Below are positions 41,991 to 51,579 of a DNA stretch of 64,000 bases, piece after piece. The stretch covers positions 22,813-86,812 of the forward strand of contig CADCCQ010000027.1 in the NCBI GenBank assembly GCA_902799955.1, given 5' to 3'. Made by a program: the position numbers and the translations under genes. The notes beneath the pieces were generated by a model. That model made no database searches, was not told the origin of the DNA, and worked only from the letters and a program-made list of their open reading frames with translations. Each line of letters begins with the position of its first letter. The first letter of the stretch is position 1. Source of the DNA: an uncultured bacterium. GTDB lineage: Bacteria > Verrucomicrobiota > Kiritimatiellia > RFP12 > UBA1067.

Positions 41991-44900
41991 ATGCTAAATA
42001 TCAGAAATCGCAGGGGGTCGGGTAGGATTGCAAGTTATATTTGCACCGCGTTTGCAATCGCAATTGGCGCGTCGCAAATCGCAACGGCGGCAACTACGCA
42101 GTCGTTCCTTTTTTATGGGCAGAGTAGCGGTAAAAGCTATTGGAGCGATGGAAGTTCATGGCGTTACACTAATGGAGGTTCCAGTTCCAGCGGCAATTGG
42201 AAAACAACGAGTGGCAATCCGGGTGGATTTGATTATGATGTATATTTTCGGTCGCCTATGAAAGCGCCGAACAACAACTCGTGTTCCTACAACAGCAGTT
42301 GGGACCATGAGGTGACTTTTTCTGGTGCAGAACGAATAGGAAAAACGGCCACTTCTGGTCAACCCCTGCACATTGACGCGGGGTCGTCCGCTGCAAATCC
42401 AATCGTGTTCACTGCCACGCAGAGCGATTACGGGTTGACGAGCAGCAGCACTCTGAACATCGCAGAAGAGGCGGATGGATATCTGACGATCGATTCGGGG
42501 ACCTACTCGTTCGGTTATGTTATTCTGGGCAATGGTTCAGGCAAGACCGGCGTACTGACGATGAACGGCGGAACGTTGAAGATCCTGAGTAATTATACAC
42601 GTCTCGGGAATAACGGCAGTATGGGAATATTGACAGTAAAGACCGGCGCGGTCTTCGACACCAGCGAAGCCTCCGGCAACGGTAAGAACATGACGCTTGG
42701 ACAGTCAGGCGGTTCGACCGGAATATTGAATGTCGAGGGCGGCGACGTGACGATTGCCGGTAATCTTAACGTAAACTACAATGGCAGCTCGAAAAACTCC
42801 GCCGTAAACATTACGGACGGAGGCGTTCTTACCGTTGGTAACATAACTTTTGGCGGAACAGTCGCGAATACGGTAACAATCGACAACGGCACAATCAAGG
42901 CGCATAACGACCATGCGAACTTCATCCCCGATAATTCCATCCTGACGTTCACTGTCGGCGCGGGTGGCGGTACTATCGACAACAACGGTTACAGTATCAC
43001 CATCGGCGCGGCGATTGGCGGCACAGGCGGCATGACGTTCAAGGGCAACGGCACGACAACGCTGAACGGAACCCCGTCCTACACCGGTGGCACGACGAAC
43101 GTTGCAGGGACTGTCCTTTCGCTCACAGCAGCGGCCAAGGCCGCGCTCGTAGCATATCCTATCGCCGTCGAGATTCCCCCTGAGGGCGCGGCCGATGGCA
43201 GGTCGGTGTTTGAAATCAACGACGGCAACGGCACGTTCACGCAGGCCGAGGTGGATGCGATGGTGGTTACGGGAACCAATGTGAGCCGCTACAGACTGGC
43301 CCTTGCAGACAACGGCGCGAAGGTCGTCGTCGCGGACACTCTCGCGGGCGAATACATATGGAACGACGGCGCGTCCGGCGCGAGCTGGCGCGCGACCGGC
43401 AAGTGGTCGAAAAACGGCGTCGCGGGCGACTGGTACGATTCGACGGCTGCGGTGTTCGCGAATGCAGGCGACAAGGCGACGGTCGATTCAGCGGTCACGG
43501 CGGCGGCCGTCACGTTCCGCGCCGATGCGACAGTTGACGGTTCGGCGATGCTTACAGTTCCTGTGGTTGCCGTGTCCAACGGCGTCTCGGCGGCCATCAA
43601 TGCACCTCTGGCGGGCACGGTCGAAAAGATCGGTGCTGGAACGCTGACGCTCTCGCAGAGCCGCACGGAAAAGACGGTTGTCACGGAAGGAGCGCTTGTC
43701 ATGTCCGGCGCCGGTGCGACAATCCCTTGGGACAGTGTCTTGCTCGGCACAGAGGCAGGGAAGACGGCCGTCCTGAAATTCGAGAACGGCGCCACGCTTG
43801 CGTCCAGCCCGTGGAACATAAGCCTTGGACATGACACCAGTGGGTCTGTTGGCGAAGGCGTCACGGTTGAGCTGTACAAAGACGGCGACGACTGGAATGT
43901 GAGAAACAGATTCACGATTGGCTGGAACAGCGGCGATGCCGGCAAGTTCTACCACAACGGCGGTTCCATGACTGTTGCCGAGCAGTTCAGGGTGAGTTCC
44001 CAGGTGGATTCTTCCGGCGAGTTCACGATGAACGGCGGAAACGTGACCGTGAGCAACAACCTGTACGTCGGTTGCAATCAGGATGTGGCGAAGGGCGTGT
44101 TCAACATGAACGGAGGCTCGTTCACCTGCATTGGCACGACGTATGTTCCGTTCTCCAAGAACAACTATCCCTCCGAACTTCACATAAACGGCGGAACCTT
44201 CAAGGCCGTCGGCACGTTCATCGCCGGCAACGGACACAGTGCGTCCGAGGCCGTGATAGACCTAAATGCATCCGGCGATTCGTATGGCGTACTTGAGACG
44301 AAAGGCCTGACATTAGGGAGCGGAAGTGCTACGCTGACATTCAACGGCGGCGAGTTGAAGGCGGTTGGAGATTTGGAGTCCAGCGGACTGATCGACGGCG
44401 GGATTACGGTGCGCGTCGGCGCAAACGGCGGAGTCGTCAACGCAAACGGCAAGTCCGTTTCGATCCCTGCGGCAATCGGAGCCGTCGGCGACACGGGCGG
44501 GATGACATACAAGGGCGGCGGAACGATTACGCTTTCCGCCCAGCCCGCCTACTCCGGCACGACGACTGTTGAGCTTGGAACGACGCTCGTCGTTCCCTCC
44601 GCAATTGCGGGCGCAAACCTCGTGATTACAGTTCCCGAAGTCCTTGATCTTGCCACTGGTTTTTACAAGGTCGTCGCAGTCTCCGGCGACGGAGCGTTCG
44701 CAAGCGACGTCCTTTCCTCAGCGACGCTTCCTTCGGGCTTGAACGCCCGTTTCTCCCTCGAAAACGGCGGCAAGGAAATCTGGTGCTATTATTTGGCCGA
44801 TGTCAGCGACCACGTTTGGATCGGCGGATCGGAGGGAAGTCTTAACGAAGGCGCGAACTGGCTCTCGGGAAGCGTCCCAGAAAGCGGAACGGCAATAATC

Positions 44901-46385
44901 GGAAATCCTGTCGCGGCGGCGTTGACAAACCCCGAGGGGAGTTACTTTGCGGCGACGACGATTATCGTTCCGAACGGTTCCGCGCCCGTGACGATTTCCG
45001 GTGCGAAGTTCTCCAATGTGTCAAGTGTCACGAACAACTCTTCGAGTACAATCGAATTCGAGAACGCCGTCGAGTTCTCTGGCAATGTCGATGTGGTGCA
45101 GAGTACGGGTGCGGTCAAGTTCACCGGCGGCGCAACTGGCACTTGGCTTGCGAGAGCCACCGACATCCACGGTACCTACAACTTCACCGGTTCCGGCGAT
45201 AGGACTGAACATGGCGGAACGACAGTGAAGAGCGATGGCGTTTACAATCTTCCCAACGCCACGTTCTACAAGCACAACGGCGACTTCCACATGGAAGCTG
45301 GCAGCCGGGCCGAAGTGAAAGCCGCGAAGATTCGCACTAAGGATTCCGATAAGAAACTTCTTGGCACTTTCAATGGTGAATTCAAGGTCAATGGCGAATT
45401 CGTGGTGTCTGCGCCTGATGGGGATAATCCGACGCATTATACCTGTAGTAGCGGCAACGGCACGTTCATTGTAGACAAGATTCGCGTTAACCAGAACGCT
45501 TGCATCGTTCCATGCAATAAGACGATCATGGGGCCAGGTGGAATTATTCGCGGGGCCGGCTATGTCCGTGTCGTGAACTCTGGCTCTCACGAGTTCGGCT
45601 CTTACGCAGACTGGACGATGTATTATAACAATCTCGGCAACACGACAACACCCAATTTTGTGCTCTACAAGCGCAGCAGTTCGGGCTCATGGTCAACCGT
45701 TACGTTTGACACGACCGACTACTACGACAATACGGTTGGTCGCACAATCACGAGCGAGGCGCAGATCGGCGCGGAGGATGCCGCATCGGCGGCGAAGTTT
45801 GGCGTGACGGTGAAGGGCATCGGCAAGTTCGTCTTCGCAAACACGCATGATGACGCAGCTGATGACAAAAAAATCTTCTCCGGCGGGTTGACAGTCACCA
45901 ATTCCGCGACGGTCGAGGTTATGGCAAACTCCTGTCCGGGGACGGGCCCCGTCACGCTGAACGGCACCTCCACGCTTCTCCTGCATACGGGCGGCAACAA
46001 GGCGCGGACAGGTGTGATTGTGGTCAACGACGGCGCGACGCTGAAAGTCGCGGAGTCCGGCACCGTCAAGCTTGGCGGCGATCTGAGACTCAACGACGGC
46101 GCGACGTTGGCGTTCAACTTCACGGATCGCAAGAATGCCCCCTTCCTCGATTTGACGGACGGGTCGGTGACGTTCGGCACCGAGGCGCAAGTCAAGGTGT
46201 CGCTTTCCGGAGCGCGTCCTAATGGCGGAAGACACATCCTCACCTCTGGCAGCCAGATTGAGGGCATGGCGTCCTTCGTCAAGGCGGACGATTGCCCGAA
46301 ATGGGTGAAAAGGTTTGGCGTTGACGGCGACGGCAACCTCTACGCCGAAGTATTCGCGAACGGCATGGTGATTATCTGCCAGTGA
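41991..46385 (+). CDS. Large secreted autotransporter-associated beta-strand repeat protein
   Basis: The 1464-residue product begins at ATG 41991, set by AAGGAG. It has a long basic signal peptide (MLNIRNRRGSGRIASYICTA, hydrophobic to about residue 35, ending A-T-A-A). Nearly all of the rest is Gly/Thr/Asn-rich beta-solenoid with PATR-type units such as 'GGMTFKGNGTTTLNGTPSYT' and 'GGTITLSAQPAYSGTTTVEL', plus repeated 'MNGGxxxxxG' turns. No C-terminal beta-barrel typical of classical autotransporters is visible, so export and anchoring must differ. No enzymatic motif is seen. An adhesive or structural coat role is likely. The next gene starts 1 nt after its stop. Confidence 0.8.
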   Translation: MLNIRNRRGSGRIASYICTAFAIAIGASQIATAATTQSFLFYGQSSGKSYWSDGSSWRYTNGGSSSSGNWKTTSGNPGGFDYDVYFRSPMKAPNNNSCSYNSSWDHEVTFSGAERIGKTATSGQPLHIDAGSSAANPIVFTATQSDYGLTSSSTLNIAEEADGYLTIDSGTYSFGYVILGNGSGKTGVLTMNGGTLKILSNYTRLGNNGSMGILTVKTGAVFDTSEASGNGKNMTLGQSGGSTGILNVEGGDVTIAGNLNVNYNGSSKNSAVNITDGGVLTVGNITFGGTVANTVTIDNGTIKAHNDHANFIPDNSILTFTVGAGGGTIDNNGYSITIGAAIGGTGGMTFKGNGTTTLNGTPSYTGGTTNVAGTVLSLTAAAKAALVAYPIAVEIPPEGAADGRSVFEINDGNGTFTQAEVDAMVVTGTNVSRYRLALADNGAKVVVADTLAGEYIWNDGASGASWRATGKWSKNGVAGDWYDSTAAVFANAGDKATVDSAVTAAAVTFRADATVDGSAMLTVPVVAVSNGVSAAINAPLAGTVEKIGAGTLTLSQSRTEKTVVTEGALVMSGAGATIPWDSVLLGTEAGKTAVLKFENGATLASSPWNISLGHDTSGSVGEGVTVELYKDGDDWNVRNRFTIGWNSGDAGKFYHNGGSMTVAEQFRVSSQVDSSGEFTMNGGNVTVSNNLYVGCNQDVAKGVFNMNGGSFTCIGTTYVPFSKNNYPSELHINGGTFKAVGTFIAGNGHSASEAVIDLNASGDSYGVLETKGLTLGSGSATLTFNGGELKAVGDLESSGLIDGGITVRVGANGGVVNANGKSVSIPAAIGAVGDTGGMTYKGGGTITLSAQPAYSGTTTVELGTTLVVPSAIAGANLVITVPEVLDLATGFYKVVAVSGDGAFASDVLSSATLPSGLNARFSLENGGKEIWCYYLADVSDHVWIGGSEGSLNEGANWLSGSVPESGTAIIGNPVAAALTNPEGSYFAATTIIVPNGSAPVTISGAKFSNVSSVTNNSSSTIEFENAVEFSGNVDVVQSTGAVKFTGGATGTWLARATDIHGTYNFTGSGDRTEHGGTTVKSDGVYNLPNATFYKHNGDFHMEAGSRAEVKAAKIRTKDSDKKLLGTFNGEFKVNGEFVVSAPDGDNPTHYTCSSGNGTFIVDKIRVNQNACIVPCNKTIMGPGGIIRGAGYVRVVNSGSHEFGSYADWTMYYNNLGNTTTPNFVLYKRSSSGSWSTVTFDTTDYYDNTVGRTITSEAQIGAEDAASAAKFGVTVKGIGKFVFANTHDDAADDKKIFSGGLTVTNSATVEVMANSCPGTGPVTLNGTSTLLLHTGGNKARTGVIVVNDGATLKVAESGTVKLGGDLRLNDGATLAFNFTDRKNAPFLDLTDGSVTFGTEAQVKVSLSGARPNGGRHILTSGSQIEGMASFVKADDCPKWVKRFGVDGDGNLYAEVFANGMVIICQ

Positions 46386-46386
46386 A

Positions 46387-47544
46387 ATGACAAAGGCCAC
46401 TGCGATATTTGCATTGGCTACGGCGGCGGCGCTATCTGCGTCCGCCGCCTTTGACGCTACCTTCCAGGTGCGGACGGCAAGCTACAACATCAGGTGCCAG
46501 ACGACAGAAAGCGACAGCACGAACAACTGGGACAACCGCAAGGTCGACTTCATCAATCTCGTAAAGACCATCGCGCCGGACGTCGTCGGATTTCAGGAGG
46601 TGAAAAACGCCCAGTACACGTATCTAAGAGGGCAGCTGTCCGACTATACATTCGTCGGCGAGATGCGTGCCGGCGGCTCCAACCCCGAGGCGACGCCAGT
46701 CGCGTTCCGCACAAGCCGCTTCGCGTTGCTAGACAGCGGGACGTTCTGGCTTTCTGCGACGCCGAACGTCTCCGGCTCGACGGCGTGGGGCAACGGCATC
46801 GAGGATTCTGGTTATCCGCGAATCTGCTCGTGGACGCTTTTGAAGGACAGGACGAGCGGAGGCGTGTTCTGCTTCGCCTCGACTCATCTGGACCTCAATG
46901 CCGGGCCGCGCCTGGCGGGGATACGCCTTATCCTTTCGCTGCTCGTTGCGAAGTACGAGGCCGTGGATGTCCCGGTTGTCCTTGTCGGCGATATGAACGC
47001 CCTGGAGACGGAGGATTCCATGTTTGAAGCGTCGATTGCCATGCAAGACGCGCTTCTCGTCTCGAAGACCACGCCGACCGGCTCGTGGCGCACCTTCAAC
47101 GGTTTCAGCTGGAAAGACGACGAAGTCTCCAGCGCGAGCGCGCTTGCCGACTACACGGCGGCACAGCGGTCGGCGAACGTGGCGACGCTTGGCAAGCGGA
47201 TTGACTACATCTTCACGTCGTTCGGGGCGGAGGTTGAGTCGTTCGCGACGCGCAACGACGCAAGGCCGGGGAAGCAGTACTATCCGAGCGACCACTATCC
47301 CGTTGTCGCCGATCTGCGACTCCCACGCGCGAACAGCTTTTACACCGGCAAGGTACGCATCGAGATCGGCAAGAGCGTGGAGCGCGTCGGCCATGGGCGG
47401 TATGTCCTTACGCGAGGGGCGAATCTGCCAAACGCCGACAATCTCGAGTTCGTGCTTCCCAATTGGGTCGAACGCGCGGCGGTGGAGGACGGCGAGATCG
47501 TGATCTACGCCAAGCCCGCCCCGTTCTTCCTGAGGATCAGGTGA
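46387..47544 (+). CDS. Secreted endonuclease/exonuclease/phosphatase family hydrolase
   Basis: The 385-residue protein has a signal peptide ending A-S-A-A. The metal-dependent EEP fold motifs are all present in order: 'TASYNIRCQT', 'VVGFQEVKNAQ' (metal-binding Glu), 'FASTHLDLN' (catalytic His), 'LVGDMNALETED' (Asp/Asn pair) and 'YPSDHYPVVADL' (terminal Asp-His). Family members cleave phosphodiesters in nucleic acids or phospholipids; the substrate here cannot be told. About 60 extra C-terminal residues after the fold form a small beta domain ending in F-F-L-R-I-R. It is probably translated together with the beta-strand protein upstream. Confidence 0.85.
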   Translation: MTKATAIFALATAAALSASAAFDATFQVRTASYNIRCQTTESDSTNNWDNRKVDFINLVKTIAPDVVGFQEVKNAQYTYLRGQLSDYTFVGEMRAGGSNPEATPVAFRTSRFALLDSGTFWLSATPNVSGSTAWGNGIEDSGYPRICSWTLLKDRTSGGVFCFASTHLDLNAGPRLAGIRLILSLLVAKYEAVDVPVVLVGDMNALETEDSMFEASIAMQDALLVSKTTPTGSWRTFNGFSWKDDEVSSASALADYTAAQRSANVATLGKRIDYIFTSFGAEVESFATRNDARPGKQYYPSDHYPVVADLRLPRANSFYTGKVRIEIGKSVERVGHGRYVLTRGANLPNADNLEFVLPNWVERAAVEDGEIVIYAKPAPFFLRIR

Positions 47545-47560
47545 TTCGACAAATAATCCC

Positions 47561-47589
47561 TAGCGGAAATTGGATGTTTGTGGTAAAAT
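47561..47589 (+). promoter_or_regulatory. Leaderless promoter of the zinc-finger gene
   Basis: TAAAAT (47584-47589) is preceded by TGG, and TAGCGG (47561-47566) lies 17 bases upstream as a weak -35. The ATG at 47597 is 7 nt from the -10 box. Confidence 0.5.
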
Positions 47590-47596
47590 ATTCATC

Positions 47597-48190
47597 ATGA
47601 AAACGAATACAACAATACTTGTCGTTGCGACCGCGTTGACAGCGGCGGTCGCGTCCGCCCAGGGAGTGGTCGTTCCGGCACCCGTAGCGCCGCATCCTGT
47701 AGCGCACAGGACCGTTCTGCCCAACGGGACGGTGATGCCCGTCGGCGCGAAGATATGTTCCCACTGCGGAGGCACTGGCGTGCGTGAGCACACCTTCAAG
47801 AGGGATACTAAATGCCGCCACTGCGATGGCTACGGCTATCGCATGAACGATTCCGTCGTGGTAGTGCCGCCCCCGCCCCCGAAGCCGGCGGTCGTCGTCC
47901 CGCCGCCGCCGAAGCCCGTGGTCGTCGCGCCTCCCGCTCCAGTCGTGACGCCGTCGGCGCCGGTGGTCGTTGCGCCTCCGCCGCCGCGCCGCCCCGTGGG
48001 GACGGTTCTCCCCAACGGGACGGTCATGCCAGTCGGCGCGAAGATATGCTCCCACTGCGGCGGCACCGGCATACGCGAGCACACCTTCAAGGACAAGAAG
48101 TGCCACCACTGCAACGGCTACGGCTACCGCACGAAGGACGACTTCGACGAGCCGAGTCCGCACAAGAAGCACTCTAAACACCACCATTGA
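47597..48190 (+). CDS. Small secreted protein with two DnaJ-type zinc-finger modules
   Basis: The 197-residue product has a signal peptide ending A-S-A. It contains two near-identical 40-residue modules (about 40-82 and 137-178), each with 'GTVMPVGAKICSHCGGTG' and then a C-x-H-C-x-G-Y-G-Y motif. That makes four CxxC pairs in total, spaced as in the DnaJ cysteine-rich region (CxxCxGxG repeats). The modules are joined by a Pro/Val-rich linker and followed by a His/Lys-rich tail (K-K-H-S-K-H-H-H). DnaJ fingers work in the cytoplasm, so a secreted pair is unusual. Zinc or other metal binding is likely, and function is unknown. The start at 47597 was chosen because the -10 box lies directly upstream. 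Confidence 0.75.
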   Translation: MKTNTTILVVATALTAAVASAQGVVVPAPVAPHPVAHRTVLPNGTVMPVGAKICSHCGGTGVREHTFKRDTKCRHCDGYGYRMNDSVVVVPPPPPKPAVVVPPPPKPVVVAPPAPVVTPSAPVVVAPPPPRRPVGTVLPNGTVMPVGAKICSHCGGTGIREHTFKDKKCHHCNGYGYRTKDDFDEPSPHKKHSKHHH

Positions 48191-48201
48191 TCCAAAACGC
48201 C

Positions 48202-49938
48202 ATGAAGTGGACTAAGACTCTCATACAGACGCTCCGCGAGAACCCCGGCGACGCGGAGATAGATTCGCACAAGCTGTTGATCCGCGCCGGGCTTGCAAGG
48301 AAGGTCGCCGGCGGGCTCTACGCCTACCTTCCGCTCGGCATGAGGTCGCTGAAGAAGATCCAGCAGATCGTCCGCGAGGAGATGGACCGCGCGGGCGCGC
48401 AAGAGATCGTCTCGCCGATCCTCCAGCCTGCCGAGCTGTGGCGCACCACGGGGCGCTGGGACACGATGGGCCCCAACATGTTCAAGCTGCGCGACAGGGG
48501 CGAGCACGAGTTCGCCCTCGGCCCGACCGCCGAGGAGGTGTTCACCGACCTCGCGAAGGGCATGATCAGCTCGTACCGCCAGCTGCCCGTCACCATCTAC
48601 CAGATCCAGTGGAAGTTCCGCGACGAGACTCGCCCGAGGTTCGGGCTCATGCGCTCCAAGGAGTTCCTGATGAAGGACGCCTATTCCTTCGACGTCGACG
48701 CCGAGGGGGCTGACAAGAGCTACTGGACGATGTACCGCGCCTACGAGCGCATCTTCGCCAGGTGCGGGCTCAAGGCCGTCCCCGTGCAGGCCGACGGCGG
48801 CGACATGGGCGACAGCCTCACGCACGAGTTCCACGTCCTCGCTGACGCGGGCGAGGACGGCATCGCGTTCTGCGAGGGCTGCGGCTACGCGGCGAACCTC
48901 GAGAAGGCGGAGAGGAAAGTGGGGAACGGGGAATGGGGAATGGGGAACGGGGAGGCTGTTGAAGAGATTCCCACCCCCAATGCGAAGACGATAGAGGAAG
49001 TCGCCGCGTTCATGGGCCTGTCGCCCGACGCCTTCGTGAAGTCCCTCGTCTACCTCGCCGACGGCAAGCCCGTCATGGTGTGCGTCCCCGGCGACCGCGA
49101 CGTGAACGACGTGAAGCTCAAGCACTTCCTCGGCGCGAAGGCCGTCGCCCTCGCCGACTTCGGGACCGTCCTCGCCGCGACAGGCGCGAACGCCGGGTTC
49201 GTCGGGCCGGTCAGGCCGGCGGACGCGTCGCTGCGCATCGTCGCCGACGTCTCGCTCAAGGGCGCCAGCGGGCGCATCGTCGGCGCGAACAAGGACGACT
49301 TCCACCTGAAGAACGTCGACCTCGCGCGCGACGCTAAGATCGCCGACGCCGACTACGCGGACCTCACGACCGTCAAGGCTGGGGACGCGTGCCCTCACTG
49401 CGGCAGGCCGATGGTGATCAAGCGCGGCATCGAGGTCGGGCAGGTCTTCAAGCTCGGCACGAAGTACTCCGCCGCGTTCAACGCGACCTACAAGAACGAC
49501 AAGCTCGAAGAGCACATAATGATCATGGGCTGCTACGGCGTCGGCGTGAGCCGCACGCTCCAGGCGGTCATCGAGCAGAGCCACGACAAGGACGGCATCG
49601 TGTGGCCGGCCTCCGTCGCGCCCTACCAGGTCTGCATCTGCCTCCTCGACCCCGCGGACGCGGGCGTCGCGAAGGTCGCGGAGGACCTCGAGGCCGCGCT
49701 GGAGGCGCAGGGAGTGGACGTCATCGTCGACGACCGCGCCGAGAGGCCGGGCGTGAAGTTCAAGGACGCCGACCTCATCGGCTTCCCCGTGCGCGTCGTC
49801 GTCGGCGCCAAGGGGCTCGCCAACGGCGGCGTCGAGGTGAAGCGCAGGTCCGAGGACAAGTCCGCCACGCGGATTGTCGCGCCTGCCGACGCCGCGCAGG
49901 CGGTCGCGGACCTTCTGAAGGAGGACGCCGGGGCGTAG
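48202..49938 (+). CDS. proS: Prolyl-tRNA synthetase (bacterial type with editing domain)
   Basis: The 578-residue enzyme charges tRNA-Pro. ATG 48202 fits the family N-terminus (MKWTKTLIQTLRENPGDAE). Class II motif 2 is visible in 'FRDETRPRFGLMRSKEFLMK' and the later catalytic segment in 'GCYGVGVSRTLQAVIEQ'. The YbaK-like editing insertion begins at 'TIEEVAAFMGLSPDAFVKSL'. The linker before that insertion is encoded by five 7-bp repeats (48921-48955) and reads VGNGEWGMGNGE. It starts 11 nt after the stop of the previous gene. Confidence 0.95.
   Translation: MKWTKTLIQTLRENPGDAEIDSHKLLIRAGLARKVAGGLYAYLPLGMRSLKKIQQIVREEMDRAGAQEIVSPILQPAELWRTTGRWDTMGPNMFKLRDRGEHEFALGPTAEEVFTDLAKGMISSYRQLPVTIYQIQWKFRDETRPRFGLMRSKEFLMKDAYSFDVDAEGADKSYWTMYRAYERIFARCGLKAVPVQADGGDMGDSLTHEFHVLADAGEDGIAFCEGCGYAANLEKAERKVGNGEWGMGNGEAVEEIPTPNAKTIEEVAAFMGLSPDAFVKSLVYLADGKPVMVCVPGDRDVNDVKLKHFLGAKAVALADFGTVLAATGANAGFVGPVRPADASLRIVADVSLKGASGRIVGANKDDFHLKNVDLARDAKIADADYADLTTVKAGDACPHCGRPMVIKRGIEVGQVFKLGTKYSAAFNATYKNDKLEEHIMIMGCYGVGVSRTLQAVIEQSHDKDGIVWPASVAPYQVCICLLDPADAGVAKVAEDLEAALEAQGVDVIVDDRAERPGVKFKDADLIGFPVRVVVGAKGLANGGVEVKRRSEDKSATRIVAPADAAQAVADLLKEDAGA
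48921..48955 (+). repeat. GGGGAAY heptamer array inside proS
   Basis: Five consecutive 7-bp units: ggggaac, ggggaat, ggggaat, ggggaac, ggggagg. They encode a Gly/Asn/Glu/Trp linker between the catalytic core and the editing domain. Confidence 0.85.
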
Positions 49939-49953
49939 CCGGGGGGACGCTGA

Positions 49954-50973
49954 ATGGCACTCAAACGACAGAGCGACGAGCTGAACAAGCCATCGAGCGC
50001 GTTCGACAACAAGCTCAGGCCGACCGACTTCGACGGATTTGTCGGACAGGACAAGATCCGCGACAGGCTGATGCTTGCCGTCGAGGCCGCGAAGGCGAGG
50101 GGCGAGTCGCTCGACCACGTGCTGTTCTCCGGCCCGCCCGGCCTCGGGAAGACTACGCTCTCGTACATCCTCGGCGAGGCGATGGGCGTGAACGTGAAGA
50201 CGACGTCCGGCCCCGTCATAACGAAGCCGGGCGACCTCGCCGGGCTGCTGACGACGCTGGAGCCGGGCGACATCGTCTTTGTCGACGAGATCCACCGCAT
50301 GGCGAAGACGGTCGAGGAGTACCTTTACAGCGCGATGGAGGACTACGCGATCGACATTATGATCGACCAGGGCCCGAACGCCAGGAGCGTCCGCCTCGAG
50401 CTCCCGCGCTTCACCCTCGTCGGCGCCACGACGCGCATCGGCCTCATCGCCGCCCCGCTCCGCGCGAGGTTCGGCCTCGTCAACAGGCTCGACTACTACG
50501 AGCCGGACAAGCTCTCGGAGATTGTGCGCCGCTCGGCGGTGAAGCTCGGCGTGGATATCGACGACGACTGCGCGCTGGAGATCGCGCGCCGCTCGCGCGG
50601 CACCCCGCGAATCGCCAACAACCTCCTGCGCCGCGTCAGGGACTACGCCCAGGTTAGGGCAGGCAACTTCATCACAGGCGACGTCGCGCGCGAGTCGCTG
50701 GGCCTGCTGGAGATCGACCCGAACGGGCTCGACGACATGGACCGCCGCATACTCGAGACGATTTGCGTCAAGTTCAGCGGCGGGCCGGTCGGCCTCTCCA
50801 CGATCGCGGTGTCCGTCGGCGAGGAGTCGGACACCATCGAGGAGGCGTACGAGCCGTTCCTCATCATGGAAGGGTACCTTGAGCGGACGCCCAAGGGCCG
50901 CGTCGCGACGCGGAAGGCGTTCTCGCTCCTCGGGCTCTCGCCGTCGGGACGGCAGGGCGAGCTGGGGATCTGA
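49954..50973 (+). CDS. ruvB: Holliday junction branch-migration helicase RuvB
   Basis: The 339-residue protein is full length and contains Walker [10 protein letters not shown], Walker B FVDEIHR, the sensor GATTR and the arginine finger segment '[20 protein letters not shown]'. With RuvA it drives branch migration during recombinational repair. ruvA and ruvC are not in this window. The gene starts 15 nt after proS. Confidence 0.96.
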   Translation: MALKRQSDELNKPSSAFDNKLRPTDFDGFVGQDKIRDRLMLAVEAAKARGESLDHVLFSGPPGLGKTTLSYILGEAMGVNVKTTSGPVITKPGDLAGLLTTLEPGDIVFVDEIHRMAKTVEEYLYSAMEDYAIDIMIDQGPNARSVRLELPRFTLVGATTRIGLIAAPLRARFGLVNRLDYYEPDKLSEIVRRSAVKLGVDIDDDCALEIARRSRGTPRIANNLLRRVRDYAQVRAGNFITGDVARESLGLLEIDPNGLDDMDRRILETICVKFSGGPVGLSTIAVSVGEESDTIEEAYEPFLIMEGYLERTPKGRVATRKAFSLLGLSPSGRQGELGI

Positions 50974-51003
50974 CGGAAAGGGCGTAGAACAGGGGGCGGA
51001 CGG

Positions 51004-51468
51004 ATGGACACGATAAGCAAGGAGAAGCGCTCGAAGGTGATGTCCGCCATCCATTCGCGCGACACCTTGCCCGAGATATGCGTCCGGAAGATGCTCTGGC
51101 GCGCCGGCTATCGTTTCAGGGTGTGCGACAGGCGGATTGTCGGCCATCCCGACATAGTGATACCGAAGTGCCGCGCGCTTATCGAGGTTAGGGGATGCTT
51201 CTGGCACCGGCATGGATGGGAGTGGGACGGGCGCAAGCTTGTCGAGACTTCGCACTGCCCTACGGCGACCATGCCGAAGTCTAACTGTTCGTTCTGGAGG
51301 GAGAAGTTCCGCCGGAACGTCCGGCGCGACGCGCAGCACGAGCGCGACTGGGCGGAACTCGGCTGGAACCTGATTGTCGTGTGGGAGTGCGGCCTCGCCA
51401 AGTCGAGGGACCGCGAGAGGACATTCCGCTTCATCCTCCGCAATCTCGCGAAGTGGGAGAGGAAGTAA
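51004..51468 (+). CDS. vsr: Very short patch repair endonuclease (Vsr)
   Basis: The 154-residue product matches Vsr, which nicks 5' of the T in T:G mismatches arising from deaminated 5-methylcytosine. The order of motifs is right: 'RSKVMSAIHSRDTLPE', 'IVGHPDIVIPK' (catalytic Asp), 'GCFWHRHGW' (zinc and catalytic His), 'KFRRNVRRDAQHERDWAELG' and 'VVWECGL'. The cytosine methyltransferase usually paired with it is not within the 13 kb downstream or 50 kb upstream shown here. It lies 30 nt after ruvB and ends the proS-ruvB-vsr run. Confidence 0.9.
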   Translation: MDTISKEKRSKVMSAIHSRDTLPEICVRKMLWRAGYRFRVCDRRIVGHPDIVIPKCRALIEVRGCFWHRHGWEWDGRKLVETSHCPTATMPKSNCSFWREKFRRNVRRDAQHERDWAELGWNLIVVWECGLAKSRDRERTFRFILRNLAKWERK

Positions 51469-51471
51469 GCG

Positions 51472-51530
51472 AAAAGACAGAGTGAATCCCCCCTCCAGTG
51501 TCACTGGCAGTTGCATTCACATTGTCTTTT
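51472..51530 (+). terminator. Large hairpin terminator after vsr
   Basis: AAAAGACA-GA-GTGAAT (51472-51487) pairs with ATTCAC-AT-TGTCTTTT (51515-51530), fourteen pairs with one small internal mismatch. An inner hairpin CCAGT-GTC-ACTGG lies at 51495-51507. A T tract follows near 51541. It separates the vsr unit from gatB. Confidence 0.55.
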
Positions 51531-51579
51531 CATTGTGTCAAAATTTTTTTCGTTTTCGTTTCCATTCGCCCGCGCTGTA

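Noticed and set aside
48124..51516. A 1130-codon minus-strand frame opposite proS, ruvB and vsr
   Set aside because: It crosses three clear genes and contains no recognisable motif.
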